Of a stretch of 64,000 bases of DNA, positions 29,624 to 41,659 are shown in pieces. The notes beneath the pieces were generated by a model. It saw only the letters and a program-made list of their open reading frames with translations. It searched no databases and was not told where the DNA came from. Source of the stretch: Pyricularia pennisetigena (Eukaryota > Ascomycota > Sordariomycetes > Magnaporthales > Pyriculariaceae); the NCBI RefSeq assembly GCF_004337985.1, contig NC_043743.1, forward strand, positions 2,712,543 through 2,776,542, in the 5' to 3' direction. The position numbers were made by a program, and so were the translations under genes. Each line of letters begins with the position of its first letter. Position 1 is the stretch's first letter.

Positions 29624-30983
29624 TTACACTCTTGATCCCCCGTCGTACCTCGTGGCATTGCTATCCCTCGACCCGTCTGATATTATTGTCCTCTCGTCAT
29701 CAGTGGCATTTGTTTGGCTCATCAATGCAGTGGACGGTCTCCCAGAATTGCCGACAACAGGATGGGGAATAGGAGAAAAGTCGACATGGAATGGTTGTTT
29801 TGTCGTCCACAGTCCGTCCTTCTTCTTGCCTCCAATATTGACAAGAATCCCGGTGACAATGACAAAGAAAACCCAACTCAAGACGTTAGCCGCGTACTTG
29901 ATCGACGCCCAGTCGGAAGAACCCCTAAAGGTTCCCTGCGCCGCCTCCGGGCTGGCAGGACTCAGATCAGGACCGAGCGTCCCTTCGAATCCGATAAACG
30001 TGAAGCAACGCAGGAACATTATGACGGTGGCCAAAAGATACCGTGCAGTGGTCTTGAGTAAGATTATTTGCCTTGATCAGCAAAAGCACAAAGGACGGCC
30101 CGGTCGTGCTGGAGACCAACAAAAAGGGGAAAGAAAAAAGCACTCACGAGTCGGATACTCTGGCCCATCCACACGCGTACGACATGTGCGGCATAAGCGA
30201 TGGCCGGCAGCGTCGCGGCCCAGCGCAGCACGTCGGCGGCCACGGTGGCGTTGGCGTAGGTGCTAAAGTTGTTCAACCTCCAGTACTCAGGATACTCGTT
30301 CATTTCTTCGAGCCAAGATTCCACGTTTGCAAAGTAGACGCCGGCGGAGACCAGGGCCGTGACCGCCGCTACCAGAGCGATGGCGACCGACAAGGATCGC
30401 AGCACGGAGCGGTAGACGGTGGCGGTTCTGAGGCGCGCGTACATGAAGCCGTGGCCCAGCTCGAAGAAGATGATGAGTATGATGGCGTCGGCCAGCCGGG
30501 AAAAGAGGTTCACGAGGCCCGAGATTCTTGCCAGCTTTACGGCCAGCTGGGGTCTATCTGTCTGATAGTACCTGCTGTTGCTGTAGCCCCACGACCGCCA
30601 AGGATGGTCCCGGTTGGGTTCGGGCCTCGGAAGATAGCCGTCCTGGACTTTGGTTGCTGATTCGCTTAGATATAAAACAGCAAGTCTTTGTGGCACAGCT
30701 TCCAGTATTAGTCAAGATCTCTGGCTTGCTGTGAATTCTAACCAGCTATGAAGTCTTTGAGGGCGATGAATAAGAGGAGAGGGGAATGCACTGCTTACAC
30801 TACCTGAAGTGGCAAGAGTATTTGCATCCAGACAGCGAACGTCTTCCTTGCCGGGTCATGTCGACTGACACGGTTGGCGACATAAACCCAAAGCAAGCAG
30901 AAAGCCGCGACCGAGACGGTGGACACGGCGACATTTCCTGCATTGGCAGTCTCGTCCAGCCTAATCAATATTGACGTCGACAT
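29624..30983 (-). CDS. Multi-pass fungal membrane protein of unknown function
   Basis: Three exons: 30983-30799, 30685-30148 and 30052-29624, with introns of 113 and 95 bp (donors GTAAGC and GTGAGT). The product is 383 residues. About seven hydrophobic segments are visible: VAVSTVSVAAFCLLWVYVA, ILLPLQVVLAVLYL, a span around LADAIILIIFFELG, VAIALVAAVTALVSAGVYFA, LRWAATLPAIAYAAHVV, LLATVIMFLRCFTFIGF and VLSWVFFVIVTGILVNI. The C-terminal 70 residues are hydrophilic and Ser/Thr-rich. The layout of an extracellular N-terminus, seven helices and a cytosolic tail resembles fungal-specific seven-helix proteins, but I cannot place it in a named family. It converges with the thioesterase gene, with stops 162 bp apart. 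Confidence 0.78.
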
Positions 30984-31712
30984 TATTGGCGTGCTTGGTG
31001 TGTCTTTTTTATCGAAATGTTTTTTTTTCTTTTTTTAGCAGGCCGTTGGACCTAGGATAAAATGCAAGAGTTGGTCCTTACGTGGTGTTTTGGACGGGCG
31101 AATGCAAGTCAGAACTTGGATAGAGAGGAATCTGCCAATATGTATATCATTTGACCCCGGATTTGTTCTTTTGGCCAAGCATGGCTGGAGTCTTATCATC
31201 TGTCATCTCTCGGCGGAGCATATTGCACTGCAGCCGAAATTTCCCTATAAGATGTACTAGCACCGTCGTTGTGGAGGCTTCACCCTGCAGCTCAGCCTTG
31301 CCAACCTGAATGTCTTGGCTGAGGGGTCAATGGCAAACGGTTTTCACCATAGATAGCCAATCCCAGGATAAGCAAACAGATGCCATGTATAAAAAGAACG
31401 AGGTTGCAGGTCGCTACGACCGGTAACTCCATTCGTCGTTGGCGCCCAGGCTCACCTTACCCACACTTGCGTCTGACAGGTCTCGCTTCCAAAGGAGAAA
31501 AATGCCTCACGTCAGCAGACCAAAGCAGCTCCCACAAATCACTCCCTATTCCATATAGATCAACTCACAGGGACAGAGATTGATTTGTTCAACATACCCA
31601 AGCCTGCCATGATGTTCCTTCTTTTTTTTTTAACGAAAAACCCTGTTGCTTAATTCCTTGTTTTTCTTCTTTTTCACAAGTTCAGAAAAAAACTCCCTCC
31701 ACCTCTTTAACC
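30984..31712. other. Intergenic region
   Basis: It lies between two minus-strand genes: the promoter of the multi-pass membrane protein and the 3' flank of the HEASH protein gene. T-rich tracts occur at 31018-31037 and 31620-31631. No gene-like frame was seen. Confidence 0.5.
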
Positions 31713-32930
31713 CTAGTCTACAACAACCAAGGAAGCCTGCGCCGGCCTGACGCGCTCCTCACACGTCTGGGGCCCTCCCCTGACCACCGGACCCCAATCC
31801 TGGACCCAGATGCCGACCTGCCTCTTCAACCCGCGGCCCGCCGCAGGGCTGAGCCGGTCGACGGTGCCCTCGCCGCCAAACACCTCTAGCATGGCCACGC
31901 CCGCCGTCTCGGCAAAGTGCTCCGCCCAGCTGGCGAGCGCATACCGCGAGATCACGCGCTCGTCTTCTTGCTCGGCGCCGCGCCACCGCAGCGAATCCGA
32001 ATATTTTCGCGCCGCACCGGGCAGGCCGTTGTGGCCAGCGGTGGGGGAGGACGACGACGACAACGACGGCTTGGGCGCCGGACGCCAGCCGTAGCGCCGC
32101 GCCAGCGACGCGGGCCGCCCCATGAGGTACGGGTTGTGGCCCTGCGCCGCCGGCAGCTTGGAGTCGATAATGTGCGACGCCTCGTGCGACAGCGTGTGCA
32201 GGTCCCAGTAGCGCGGCCGGACGGCTATGTCGCCGTCTGTGCTGAAGGCGGCCGCGCGCTCGCCTGGCGGTGGGTGCGGAAGTGCGGCAACCGTTCTGCC
32301 ATGGTTTTGTTTTTGTTACCTCTCGGTGTTAAAACCCTCCCTCCACCGGTTTGTGGTCCTCGGACTTTTTTGACGTGGCTGTGCAAGAGCGGATCTTGCT
32401 GGGCTTCTTACCTCACGTGTTCTCGCATTCCAATAGGCAGCCTTCCAAAGGCGGTCGTCATCTTCTCGATGCTGGTGTCCGACTCGGCATGCTGACAGAA
32501 TACCCAAGGGACATGACAATCGTCATAGGTGACCTTGAATCTCCCCACGCCGCGTTAGCAAGAAGCTGTTTCAATTTCAGGGGAGACGCCGGCCGGGGAG
32601 ATTCACATTGTAAACAACAAAATCCTCTCTTTGCACCTGGCGTCCGTTTGACCCAAAGTACCTTAGGCAGTTGGACGGCAGGACACCCGCTTCCCACCTG
32701 CTGATATTTGTAACCTGGTGCGCCGGAAGAACCTTTAGCAGCTCAGCTGCGACGTCGAAGCCGGGATCGTGGATATCAGGCTTGCTGTAGGGGCCCTGTA
32801 ATTCAAAGTTGCGCTCGTCTAGGCCATATGTCTTTGCTCCCGTGGCGTCGGTCGTCGGTAAGATCGTGTAGGCAACCACCACATTGGAGACAATGGCTGC
32901 GGCAATGCTGGCTCTCGCCAGAAGATGCAT
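31713..32930 (-). CDS. Secreted HExxH putative metalloprotease, Con-13-like
   Basis: Three exons: 32930-32607, 32533-32412 and 32295-31713; introns of 73 and 116 bp, with donors GTGAAT and GTAAGA. The product is 342 residues. Residues 1-20 (MHLLARASIAAAIVSNVVVA) form a signal peptide. The mature N-terminus has TYGLDERNFELQGPYSKPD. Exon 2 gives DDCHVPWVFCQHAES and FGRLPIGMREHV. Exon 3 has the zincin motif HEASH (186-190) in LHTLSHEASHIIDSKLP. This arrangement resembles conidiation-specific Con-13-type secreted fungal proteins; that family assignment is from memory and moderate. An acidic or histidine third zinc ligand was not identified with certainty. The second half is enriched in Arg/Gly compared with the first. 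Role suggested: secreted peptidase-like protein, substrate unknown. Confidence 0.78.
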
Positions 32931-33937
32931 GTTAGGTATTGTGACGAAAACACTGGAACAGGATGATTTTTCTTGTGGTGTTTGATGTATTTTTCCGTTG
33001 AGTGCAACTGTAAAAGAAAAGTTTGGGCCTGGGCCTCGGAGACTTAAAATAAAATGATAAAAAAGCGGCCGCAAAGGCGACTCAAAGTCACTTGGGCCGT
33101 GATCGTCCATTCATGCTGAGGCAAGCGGTTAATCGTGACTGTACACGAACCATATTTGGGAAGCAGATACAGTGACTGAGGCGGTCCGCCTCTCGTGCCA
33201 AATGTTGCACTTCCTTCGAAGCATGTTTCAACAGCGGCGGTTGCGGGTTCTCAAGGCCAACCAATCTTCCGATTATCATGAGGGCATGTGTCCAGCCGAA
33301 AGCTTGTGTAATTCTACTGGTAAGTGTTTGTACTCTTCTGGGGGAGCAACATTTAACCTCGTAATCTGACCTGCAAGTGAGTCGAAACAAGAGTTAGTCC
33401 AGTTATTGCGCCAGTTGCTCACTGGTTCTAGTCTCAGTAGCGGAAACTGTAGTTGCCGAGAATGTGCGGCTTCCTCATGACCTTGCTGGATGACTTCATC
33501 GACGCGTATCACTAAAACGGACAACACAAAACAAAATAAAAAGTGCTTATTTGGTATCTTGAAGGCTAGGAAAATCCTGCCAGACCTATCATGAGACGTC
33601 GTACCCATCACCTCGCACCCCAAACACAGCCCACTCCAGCGGCTTCCTGGTATAAAGTAAGTTAAACAAGTAAGAAAACACGGTATTGGTTTATGAATAG
33701 CTATTCGAAAAAGGTTTCGAAGTTCACCAAGACAGAAGAAAAAAAAAATATGAAGCGAATGTTGAGGTCATCTTGAGACCTGAGGTCGGTCCATCGACGT
33801 TTGCATGCCCAAAGAATGTTACGAGTGTGTGTCCAGATTCCACCCGGTCATGCCACAATGATCTGGCGGTGCGCCATTGAGAGGCCAGGGAATCAAGTAG
33901 CAGGTGATCATCCGACAACGGCCAATTCAGGTTGGGT
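32931..33937. other. Intergenic region
   Basis: The promoter side of the HEASH protein gene and the 3' flank of the large LRR gene, both minus-strand. Frames are short and lack features. No RNA gene was recognised. Confidence 0.5.
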
Positions 33938-36900
33938 TTACTCGATTAGGCTGTCATCGAATGCATCACAGTCCTCACTGCTCACAGCTGCACCCCTTGC
34001 TTCTCTCCACGCTGCCATCTCGGCGACAGGCACGCGACTGCGGAGGAACCTCAGCGTAGCCTCGGTGCCGCGCTCAAGAACATTATATCTGGGAACGCGA
34101 AACCGGTTGCCCATAACATCCAGACGCTCCAAAGCGCCATTCTCAATCCCACCGAGGAGCCCAATTCGGGGGTTGAGATGGGCGATGTCGTTATTGGAAG
34201 CGTCAACAATCCGCATGCCCTTTATCGCTTCGGGCTCCAAATCAGCCAAGTGGTTGTTGGCAATGAGCAATACTGACAACTCTGGAAACACATCCCTCAA
34301 TCCAGTCCCAGACGGAAGAGCGGCAATGCGGTTGGTGCTCACGTCTAGCTTCTGAAGTCCCGGGCTGATCAAGTTCGACATTAAAGGAGCCAGGCTGGTA
34401 ATGTGGTTTGAAGACAGATTTAGTTCCCGGAGCGCAAGCAGCTCCAGCTTCAGCCCGCCACCGCTGGCGGCCATGTCTCCCATGTATGACTCCCCCATAA
34501 GCTTGTTATGTGAAAGAGACAAAGATACAAGGGTCTGGGAAAAGAAAGTAAGGGACTCCGGTATCATTGAGAAAAGGTTGTGATGAAGCTGAACCTCACG
34601 GACGCTTTGCTCGTTGGCGACACGAGAGCATGACACGGGATGAAGGGCCGACGATTGAGTGTTCGACCTGTCCAGCACGCCGCCAGGCCTTACCGTCCAT
34701 TGTTCGCTGGATAAGGTATGGGACCGTGAACGCGCGGCTGGCGATTGAGGAGCCGAAGTCGGCGGCGTCGCAAACTTGTCGCTGATTTCAGATCCTGCTT
34801 CATCCCCGTCTTCAATATGTCTTGGGATGGAGTTCATCCTTGATCGTGTTGCTGGAATTTTTGGGCTTGATGACACTGCCGAGGGCAAGAGATTGCTAAA
34901 CGTGGCCTCAGGTTCATTCAATATCGGGTCAGGATCCAGGCGAGCAGCCAAAATGTCTTTCAACTCCTCCGTGGTAATGGAGCAGAACTTCTTGTCCCGA
35001 AGCGGGTTGCCACTGAGCCTGAGCATGTTCAGATTATCCATGCGAGATATCTCCGGCGGGATGACGCGCAAGTCGTTGCTCGAAAAATCCACATGTCTTA
35101 GTTTGGTCAGGCCCGTCAATCCGTTTGGAACATCAGTAATGCTATTTTCATCCGCATTCAGGGTGAGCAAGTTGGCGCACATGCCAAGGCCGGGCAGCTC
35201 CTGGAGCCAGTTCATCGATACACACATCTGGTGGAGAGAAGGCATGGCGAGTGCTGAGCTGCAGCTAGGAGGCAAAATGTGAGTAAGCTGATTTGAGGAA
35301 ACATCCAAGATCTGCAAGGTCTGAAAAACCGCATCTGCGTCGTCTATAAGCACGCCGCTCAGCTTGTTCTTTCGAACGACCAGCTCAGTAAGTGGGAGTT
35401 GCGCAAGAGTCGTGAGAGGCAAAGTCTCGAAATTGTTCTCGCCAAGGTTCAAAATTCGAAGCTTGCGCATGTTTACGATCCCAGCTGGAAGGGCTGAGAT
35501 GTTGTTGTCATGCAAGTCAACGGTTTCCAGATTGACAAGGCTCGTGAAAGAGTTATCCAACGGCCCATAGAAGAGATTGCCCCCAAGCTTGAGGTCGCGG
35601 AGAGACGTAATCTGGGAAATGACCTCGAAAGAGCCATTCGTGATTCGGTTCGAAGACAGATTCAAAGATGTCAGGTAATGCAAGCGTCTCAGGCCGATGG
35701 GCAGAGAGATAAGCATGTTTCCATGCAGATCGAGAGTTTCGAGGCCTCCAAAAATCATGCCTTGCCCATCCTCGTCGTCGGCAAAAGCCTGCGGATCCTT
35801 ATCAGGGAACACGGCGTCATCGATCATCTCCAGCTCGTTATCGGCCGCAACGAACCTGGTGAGGTCCACGGTCTCTGCCCATGATCCATCGTTAATGCCC
35901 ATGGCTTCCGAGTCGTACATCTTGAGAACTTGGGCAGGGATCTCGCGAAGGCCAAGGGCTGCAATGTTGAGCCTTCCACTAGTCCGGGCAGTCACTAGCC
36001 GGCCTTCTAAGACCTTGTTCTTTGACCCGGGGTCTGCCTGCTGCTGATTGAACGGATTATCTGACAGACCAAAGTCGAAGGAGGTGTCCGTTGGTATCAG
36101 TGGTGATCTGATGGGATGTCTGCCTACGCTGGGCATTTTCTTTGGGTCGACTTCAAGCTGTGTGGTAGCCTTCTTGGCTGCCTTTGCCTTTGCAATTTGC
36201 TCCCTCAGGGCCGCAGAAGACTTTCTAAAAGTCGCCGTGGGTGCTGGCTCGCTCGTATCGACCGAAGTCGCAGTGGATGTCGGCGAGGGCCCGGACTGCA
36301 CCGTGTCATCACCCGAGGTAGTAGATGACCTGTGTGAAACAAGCGAAGTCTTGCGAGAGACTTTCGGGGGAGTAGCCCCAGCCGTCTGGTTGTTCGGCGC
36401 GAGAGCTGGAGGTTTTCTAAACAGCCCGTTGAGCGAGGGGCGTTGCTTGGGTGGTCTCAGTGGCATTGTCTTTGCCATGGGTTTGTTTTCATCCGACTGG
36501 ACCTGCTGCTTCTCCGGACTAGGGGTCCTGGAACTTGCCGGCGGTTTGCTGAAGGATGCTTTGGGAAGCGTTCTGGAGGCGGGTGTAGGTATCTTGCCAA
36601 GGGTGGGAGGTCGCATTGCAGCTCCTTGACCTGCAACCCTGGCCGCAGGCGCACGCGTAGTTTTGACTCCCACCCGGGGTTTTGTTTGCGTCGGCGGTGT
36701 ACCGTTAATGGGAGCAAGCTGTGTTTTGTAGTTACTGATGTGACTAGTTGAGGCCCGGAACGAAGCTGGGCCTGTGTCTTCTATCCTATGGCTCGAACCG
36801 GGCCTTGTTTGCGATTTCGATCTCGAGGTCGGTCGGTTGAAACCTTCACTACGGTAGCTTGAACCTGGTCGCGAGCTGAGTGAACTGCGTGATGCAGGTC

Positions 36901-37636
36901 TGGAACCTGAGCGAGTTGCAGAGCCAGGTTCGAAGAAAGCCGAAGGTCTTCTTCCCCTGTTTGCAGGTGAAGAAGGTATTTGAGAGAGCGTCTCAATTGT
37001 CCTCTCTGACAAGGATGGTCTTGAGCGGGGCGTCTTCGGCTTTATCGTTTCGGTCGTCGACTCTTCCTCGTCAATGGTAAAATTGGCTGGCATTGAGGGC
37101 AGGTCCATCGGCACTGAAGATGCCCAGGGTTCCAAGGAAGACGAGTCCCTGCTTGGGGTTGTGAAGCTCTCTTTGGCAACATCTGAAGGTCGCCTGGTCA
37201 GAGTCGTTCTCCTTTTAAAGAGAGGCTGCTCAGCTGGCGGAGAGGGTGTTGCGGTCGACGCAGAGAATTGTGACGCCTCGGAAGCAACAGGTGAGGTGCT
37301 TGAGGCAGGAATTCGAGTTATGCTCGAGGATCGAGGGCCGACGAAGCTTCTCGGGGGCGGTGGGAGCGGTTTGCCTTGGAGCCGAAAGACGCGTGAAGGC
37401 GTCTCTGGTTTGCGATTTCCAGCCAAGACAGATGTTGTGTTTCCCAAGCTTCCTAAGCGATCATGTGACGGGGTTGATCGAAGCTTGGGGTTGTGTATAG
37501 TGCCATTGCTGCGGTTTGGCTGCTCGGTCGAGGGTGAAGGTCGAAGGGACGAGAAACTTTGTGACGTTCGAAGAGTTGGGAGGCGAGATGATCGTGGAAT
37601 GCCGCTTTGCCTGATGGACTGACGGCGGTCCTCCAT
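33938..37636 (-). CDS. Large leucine-rich repeat protein, LRRC40/Sur-8-like
   Basis: Single exon, 1232 residues. Residues 1 to about 540 are Ser/Pro/Arg-rich and disordered (for example SRPGSSYRSEGFNRPTSRSK), with a basic/Ala helix (ALREQIAKAKAAKKA) near residue 480. Residues about 545-885 form a first array of leucine-rich repeats: LNIAALGLREIPAQVL, LETLDLHGNMLISLPIGL, LTSLNLSSNRITN, LETVDLHDNNISALPAGI, LRILNLGENNFETLPL and LRHVDFSSNDLRVIPPEI. A disordered linker (about 890-1010) precedes a second array (LVSLSLSHNKL, LRELNLSSNHITSLAPL, LQKLDVSTNRIAALPSG). The C-terminus has VPRYNVLERGTEATLRFLRSRVP, like the end of LRRC40-type proteins. These are intracellular scaffolds; a link to cell polarity (Sog2-like) or Ras/Raf scaffolding is possible but not shown. 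Confidence 0.88.
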   Translation of the reverse strand: MEDRRQSIRQSGIPRSSRLPTLRTSQSFSSLRPSPSTEQPNRSNGTIHNPKLRSTPSHDRLGSLGNTTSVLAGNRKPETPSRVFRLQGKPLPPPPRSFVGPRSSSITRIPASSTSPVASEASQFSASTATPSPPAEQPLFKRRTTLTRRPSDVAKESFTTPSRDSSSLEPWASSVPMDLPSMPANFTIDEEESTTETIKPKTPRSRPSLSERTIETLSQIPSSPANRGRRPSAFFEPGSATRSGSRPASRSSLSSRPGSSYRSEGFNRPTSRSKSQTRPGSSHRIEDTGPASFRASTSHISNYKTQLAPINGTPPTQTKPRVGVKTTRAPAARVAGQGAAMRPPTLGKIPTPASRTLPKASFSKPPASSRTPSPEKQQVQSDENKPMAKTMPLRPPKQRPSLNGLFRKPPALAPNNQTAGATPPKVSRKTSLVSHRSSTTSGDDTVQSGPSPTSTATSVDTSEPAPTATFRKSSAALREQIAKAKAAKKATTQLEVDPKKMPSVGRHPIRSPLIPTDTSFDFGLSDNPFNQQQADPGSKNKVLEGRLVTARTSGRLNIAALGLREIPAQVLKMYDSEAMGINDGSWAETVDLTRFVAADNELEMIDDAVFPDKDPQAFADDEDGQGMIFGGLETLDLHGNMLISLPIGLRRLHYLTSLNLSSNRITNGSFEVISQITSLRDLKLGGNLFYGPLDNSFTSLVNLETVDLHDNNISALPAGIVNMRKLRILNLGENNFETLPLTTLAQLPLTELVVRKNKLSGVLIDDADAVFQTLQILDVSSNQLTHILPPSCSSALAMPSLHQMCVSMNWLQELPGLGMCANLLTLNADENSITDVPNGLTGLTKLRHVDFSSNDLRVIPPEISRMDNLNMLRLSGNPLRDKKFCSITTEELKDILAARLDPDPILNEPEATFSNLLPSAVSSSPKIPATRSRMNSIPRHIEDGDEAGSEISDKFATPPTSAPQSPAARSRSHTLSSEQWTVRPGGVLDRSNTQSSALHPVSCSRVANEQSVREVQLHHNLFSMIPESLTFFSQTLVSLSLSHNKLMGESYMGDMAASGGGLKLELLALRELNLSSNHITSLAPLMSNLISPGLQKLDVSTNRIAALPSGTGLRDVFPELSVLLIANNHLADLEPEAIKGMRIVDASNNDIAHLNPRIGLLGGIENGALERLDVMGNRFRVPRYNVLERGTEATLRFLRSRVPVAEMAAWREARGAAVSSEDCDAFDDSLIE

Positions 37637-39878
37637 CTTGGCTGATGGGATAGCTAGGGAGATGGCGAAAGTGAAAGGCTGTTGTCGAGCGAGGCAAGTT
37701 ATGCCTAGGACCAGACTAATGTCAGGTCAATGCAATCAGCATTAGTCGAAAACAAGACACAGGAAATGGATTGTCATAACGCACAGATGGTAACAGGCTG
37801 TTTTTTTTCCGGCCACTGTCAATGTCAAGGTCAGTTTCAACAAGCTGCCAGTTGAGGTAGCTGAGGTGAAAACCCTGAGGTTGGCGGCGGTGGCGCGAAC
37901 AGCCGCGCCAAGTTTCCACTAGACGCGCCAATCCAACCACAGGCAGTGACCAACTGAAAGATATATCATGTCATATGCCATATGGTATACGTAGGCAGAA
38001 AAAAAAAAGCAATAGTGAATGACGGCAGTGGTTGTGATCACCGACAGAAAAAAAACAAAAAGAGTAAGCGAGGCCGGCAACCACAATGGCGGCCAGACCA
38101 GGTTGGAGAGCGAGTGGAACAAACAAACAAAATAACTTTTTGTTAGACGTGATTAGGTTGCACTGCAGCGCGTACCTGAACCACTACTGTACTTGGGATG
38201 GATGGGTCTGCATACTGCGGGCTGCTGCAGAAGCCATGCATCACCCATCTTCAAGCTAACACTAAAACCCTGCCGTACTCCGCAGTTTTGGTAAACCCAA
38301 CCGGGTTGTTGATGGTAATTTCTCAATAGTTTCGGATGTTTCTGGTAATATCTCTCTCCTTTTTGTTTATTTTTTTTTTTTTTTCTCCTCACTGCGATGG
38401 TCAATGAACCCCACAATAGCACCAAACGGTTTGACCTCAATAAAACCACATTGATGCCAGTACGGCAGGAGCGGGGAAGAGAACAGGGGACCCAGGATGC
38501 CATGCTACCCGAATAGGGGCTTGCTGCCACTACGGAATTAAAGAAAAATACCCGGTATGAAGCATAAGCGAAAATTGATTTTCAACACCTCATTTCTCCC
38601 AAGCGCCAAGGTGCTCGAAGTTTCTGAATCTTGGCGAGTTGAGCAATGTTGAGATGTCACCGATTTTAGCAGAGTTCTGGAGCTAATGAAATCTAACTAA
38701 TGAAAGCTTCCTGTCCTTCACAAGTTCCATGACCTCATGAAAAGCTTATGCGGATCCCTTTGAGGTACCTGAGCTGCTCTGTCCTCTAGCTATAGCTCAG
38801 CTCACTAAGGCACCAAACTTCTGGGTCAACGACTTATTTAGTCATGCAGCTCGACCGCACCCCGATGTCCTGGCAACGGAAGAGCATAGCGTGCGGCATA
38901 TTCATCCGATGATGGCCATAGTCCTGGTATGCACCATCGTTGAGCATGTTTGCCAGGTATTAATTGTCATCTTTCGCGATTCCGACAATTACCCCTCGTC
39001 TCATGTCTGATACAAAAGCAAATTGGCCCGCTCGCGGCACCGCGAGGCTGGTTCTGGGATTGGGACCCAACCGACTGAACAATGAACAAAAGCATGCAAG
39101 AAACTATTCTAATCCAGGTATTAACATGACAATACATCGGAAACAATCCACTTTATTCAATTTATTCAAGGCTAGGCATGTGTCCCCAACACGTGGGACC
39201 AAAGTACCGTGCGCACCATGACCTGGGTTGAACCATTCCCTGGGTGGAACCATTCAAGACAGTCATAAATGCTTGCGACCTACTTATTAATTACCGAGGC
39301 AGGCCAGGCTTTCCCCCTTCCCTCCTTGTTCGTCTGAAACATTTCTCAATGCAATGCAACGTTGATCACCAGTGCCTGGAGTACCTTTCATATATTCCAC
39401 GATGTGCATTGCATCAGATCTACCGTATATTATATACCCAGGACATTATAGTACCACACAAACGCTGTCGTGGATGGTTGGTCGGACCCTCTTAGTCTCG
39501 AGCTTCCTGGCATCTCGCTTGTGGTAGTAGTCTGTTTCTAGATTTGCAGCACACATTGTGGCAGATGCCGCTCCGTTTTCTTTGTCCAATCTTGGGATTA
39601 GCCCGATGATCTAGATTCTCACACATTTCACGGCCCAGACACTAGGCACTCATACTAAATCTCGGAATACTCGCTCTACATAATCTGTTTCTGGAGCCTA
39701 TCTCTCTTGTTCGTATAAAATGCTGATTCTTGCCCAGTCATCAATCAAATCGAGTCGACTCTGTGCACTGCACAATAGCCAAAAGAGCTATATAGACTCC
39801 TCGAGAGTTTTCGCTTGATGCCAAGGTGACCAAAAATATCCGAAACCTTCTTTCCCCTTAGTCAAGCGATACGCAGTC
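37637..39878. other. Long intergenic region upstream of the LRR gene
   Basis: 2.2 kb with the LRR promoter and the 3' flank of the desaturase. T- and A-runs occur at 37801-37808, 38006-38013 and about 38369-38384. A segment near 38800 (TAGCTCAGCTC) recalls a tRNA D-arm, but no matching acceptor or T arm was found. No gene-like frame. Confidence 0.5.
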
Positions 39879-41659
39879 TCACGAAGTTGTCCTAAACTTG
39901 CGCGCAATGTCCTCCTTGGTGAATTGCCGCGTGTGCTGGCGGAGCATATCGGCTCGCTCCTCCATGGTCATGTGCACCTGATCGCCTAGAGGTACCAGGC
40001 GCTGGGCCAGATACATGTAGTCTTTCTGTAGGCACTTGATGGTGATCATGTTGAAGTCGAGGCCATGGAACACAAGGGCCTTCTCGCGAGCGTACGTTTC
40101 CTTCTCCTTGATGAAAGACACGGGGTGCTGGCGCCAATGCCTCATGGGGTTTAGATGGTGAGAAGTGTGATAGCCGTCGTTAAAGCAGTACCGGTTGCTC
40201 TGCAAGTTGCAGCATTTCCAGTGTTGGTCAACAAAGTCCATGAATCGCCAATTTTACCAGCATATTTGACAGAAGAAGAAAAAGATAAAAAAAACAAGTA
40301 CTAACCGGTACGTCAATCAGAGTAATGCTGGACCTGTACTCAGAATCCGCATCCTCCCAATCCACAAACGCGTGCTGTCCCCAGTTGCCAGCCATGAAGG
40401 CCAGTCTCAACAACAGGAATGGGAGTATGACAACCATAAAGGCCGCTCTGGAATCAAGGAACCTCCACAGGCAGTACATGGCAATGTAGCTGGAGCACTC
40501 GGACCATGTAGCGCGGACGGCCAGCTCATACTTCTTCTTGCGAATGAAGTATAAGGGCAGGTCCAGCCAGATCAAAAAGTAGAAGCGGCCAACGTACTGG
40601 GCAAAGTGCCACACGTTGTCGCGCTGAAAGTAGATGGTCGACGACAGGTCTCCCGGCCCGTTGCCCTCGACGTGGTGGTGCTTAACGTGGTGGTAATAGT
40701 ACGAATTCCAGGTGTGGCCCATGAGCGGATCCAGGACGAAGGGAAAAGAGCGGTCCAGCCAGGCCCAGCTCTTGGCCAGCACGCCGCGCTGGTGAATGTG
40801 CTGGTGCATCATGAGCGTGTACGTGGGCATGTAGTAGAGCTGCATGAGGAAGTGCAGCACGCCGTGGGTCCAGGAAAAGTGCACAAGGAGCAGGTACGCG
40901 GCGCTTGGGATGGTGGTGGTGAAGTAGATGAGCAGGTGCGTCCACATGACCACGTCCGTCTTGGTGCGTACGATGCCCTGCGCCCAGCGGATGTAGGGCT
41001 GCAGCAGCCAGCGGTTGACAGCCTTGGGCAGCTGCACGTCCCGGAGATCGGTTGAGACAAAGACGGTAGGCTCAAAGTCTGGATGCTTGGGGTCGCACAT
41101 CGCCTCGAGCGACTCGAGCGTCGCTCTGTGGCGGGCATCCCAATCACCGCTCGTGGCTGCTGGCGGTTCATCTATTTTTCTGGCTTTTAGCGGTGTCCAC
41201 TTCTTTGCGACGTTATGAGTGAAACAACACAGATGACAGAACACGTCAAAACAATTGAGACCTTTGACTAATAAATGAAAGAAAAAAGAGAACAAAAAAA
41301 AAAATGAAATCGAAAAGTCATTCAAGCGTGACATGAAATGAATGTAAAGATTGAAAGCAAGAGAATTAAGCATCCATCATATTTATATGCCGGCACATAC
41401 TTTGGCCACCGTCATCGGAAATCAATCGCTCCGACTCTAGCGGTGAACGCCGCCCACGACGAGTGCCTGCGCTCGCTGAGGAATGGCCGCTAGAGGAAGC
41501 TTCATCGCTCTCATCAGGAGTCGCAAGACCAGACGACGTTTCCGAGTTCGACGAAGCCGTCGATGCCCTTGCTTCACGGATGTCGCCGATGATGTTGTTC
41601 AAGACGATTATGTCGGTCTTGGGCAAGTGAGGGTCGATGGCAATACCGGTGTCATCCAT
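39879..41659 (-). CDS. Membrane fatty acid desaturase
   Basis: Three exons: 41659-41401, 41183-40306 and 40199-39879; introns of 217 and 106 bp have donors GTATGT and GTTAGT. The product is 485 residues. Residues 1 to about 85 are Ser/Asp-rich and disordered. The three histidine boxes of the membrane desaturase superfamily are in order: HQHIH (near 213), HHVKHHH (near 250) and HTSHH (390-394, in NDGYHTSHHLNP), with hydrophobic segments between. Such enzymes bind a di-iron centre and insert a double bond or hydroxyl into acyl chains in the ER membrane. The second and third boxes are encoded in different exons, supporting the splice model. The acceptor of intron 1 (CTAAAAG) is the only one that keeps the phase. 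The exact substrate cannot be told; no N-terminal cytochrome b5 domain is present. Confidence 0.85.

Noticed and set aside
38800..38870. Possible tRNA (TAGCTCAG-like D arm)
   Set aside because: No acceptor stem, anticodon stem or GTTCRA loop could be paired with it.
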